Below, piece after piece: positions 63,499-64,000 of a DNA stretch of 64,000 bases. Position 1 is the stretch's first letter, and every line of letters begins with the position of its first letter. The DNA comes from Planctomycetota bacterium. Its GTDB lineage: Bacteria > Planctomycetota > Brocadiia > SM23-32 > JAKLEA01. A program made the position numbers and the translations under genes. The stretch lies in contig JAKLEA010000014.1 in assembly GCA_022711755.1 (NCBI GenBank), forward strand, positions 62,001 to 126,000. Reading direction: 5' to 3'. The notes beneath the pieces are model-generated. The model was not told the DNA's origin, ran no database searches, and saw only the letters and a list, made by a program, of their open reading frames with translations.

Positions 63499-64000
63499 AT
63501 GGCAAAAGGCATCGCGGCATTTTCGCTCGAGGGGAAGGTCGCTCTGGTGACCGGAGCCAGCCGTGGACTGGGCAAGGGAATCGCAATAGGCCTTGCCGAG
63601 GCCGGCGCCGACGTCTGCATAACCTCCCGCCGGGGCAACCATGAGGATACGGTCGCTGCCGTTCGCGCGCTGGGAAGGCGGTGCGAGGCGATAACGATTG
63701 ATCTGTCCGACAGGGATGCGCGGAGCGGGTTGATCGCCGAGGCCGCCGGCAAATTCGGACGACTGGACATACTCGTCAACAACGCGGGGGACACATACCG
63801 GGAGGCGGCGGAGAACTACTCCCTCGAAAGATGGGACTACCTGATTTCGCTCATGCTTACCGGGGTTCTTGAACTGTCTCAGAAGGCTGCGCGATTGATG
63901 CTGGCGCAGGGCGGCGGCGGCAAGATCGTCAACCTTGCGTCGCTGCTGACGTTCTCAGGCGGACTGACGGTCCCGGCCTACGCGGCGGCCAAGCACGGAG
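63499..64000 (+). CDS. SDR-family oxidoreductase, 3' end cut by window
   Basis: An open frame from ATG 63499, with GGGAGA upstream, runs off the window end (167 codons visible). FSLEGKVALVTGASRGLGKG is the NADP(H) loop, ILVNNAGD the NNAG motif, VNLASLLTFSGG holds the catalytic Ser, and PAYAAAKHG the Tyr and Lys. It is a classical SDR of the gluconate 5-dehydrogenase/KduD type by general look; the substrate-binding end is missing. It follows pdxB by 54 bases. Confidence 0.85.
   Translation, partial: MAKGIAAFSLEGKVALVTGASRGLGKGIAIGLAEAGADVCITSRRGNHEDTVAAVRALGRRCEAITIDLSDRDARSGLIAEAAGKFGRLDILVNNAGDTYREAAENYSLERWDYLISLMLTGVLELSQKAARLMLAQGGGGKIVNLASLLTFSGGLTVPAYAAAKHG

Overview
The window is about 62% GC and reads as a chromosomal contig from a Planctomycetota/Lentisphaerota-like (PVC or neighbouring candidate phylum) bacterium. 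This is an inference from family content, not from a marker tree. The pointers are PEP-CTERM sorting signals, a LEPRxLL-like N-terminus with a dockerin, a prepilin-like protein with the H-X9-DG type tail, exported PQQ-type propeller proteins, a sulfatase-fold enzyme, a GH92 mannosidase, and a Hanks-type kinase with an FHA domain. No rRNA, tRNA, CRISPR array, integrase or transposase was seen.

Bases 1-12.2 kb, all on the minus strand, are the packaging and head module of a tailed prophage. Transcription runs from about 12.4 kb towards base 1: two small ORFs, a beta-helix fibre/spike-like protein, a small structural protein, terminase small and large subunits, a glycosyltransferase, a Mu gp29-like portal, a Mu I-like protease/scaffold, a decoration protein, a major capsid candidate, a gp36-like head completion protein, a small head-tail protein and a gene cut by the window edge. 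Lysis, replication and integration genes are not in the window.

From 12.8 to 31 kb come an exported PHP phosphoesterase, an alpha/beta hydrolase, a sialidase-like protein with an HpcH/HpaI aldolase, a multi-PAS protein with a degraded histidine-kinase end, a secreted protein with a possible Cys-His-Asp triad, a prepilin-like protein, an ArgA-like acetyltransferase overlapping folC, the rplU-rpmA-obgE cluster, an epimerase with an MFS transporter, and a four-gene Mla lipid transport operon.

From 32 to 46.8 kb lie a PEP-CTERM protein, a LexA-like regulator with a dead protease site, dprA, a cupin, archease-nagA, an MrfA-type helicase, a DSP phosphatase overlapping maf, a kinase/pseudokinase/FHA protein, and an isomerase with a sulfatase-fold hydrolase.

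From 47 kb to the end the theme is exported proteins and glycans: an FG-GAP/dockerin protein, GH92, a DUF4832-like protein, an exported endonuclease/phosphatase-fold enzyme, two overlapping PQQ-propeller genes, two paralogous PEP-CTERM proteins, pdxB and a truncated SDR gene.

Intergenic DNA carries at least three families of short palindromic dispersed repeats, which also occur inside the prophage operon. Several sigma-70-like promoters with 16-17 bp spacers and five intrinsic terminators are readable by eye. Many neighbouring genes overlap by ATGA, pointing to translational coupling.
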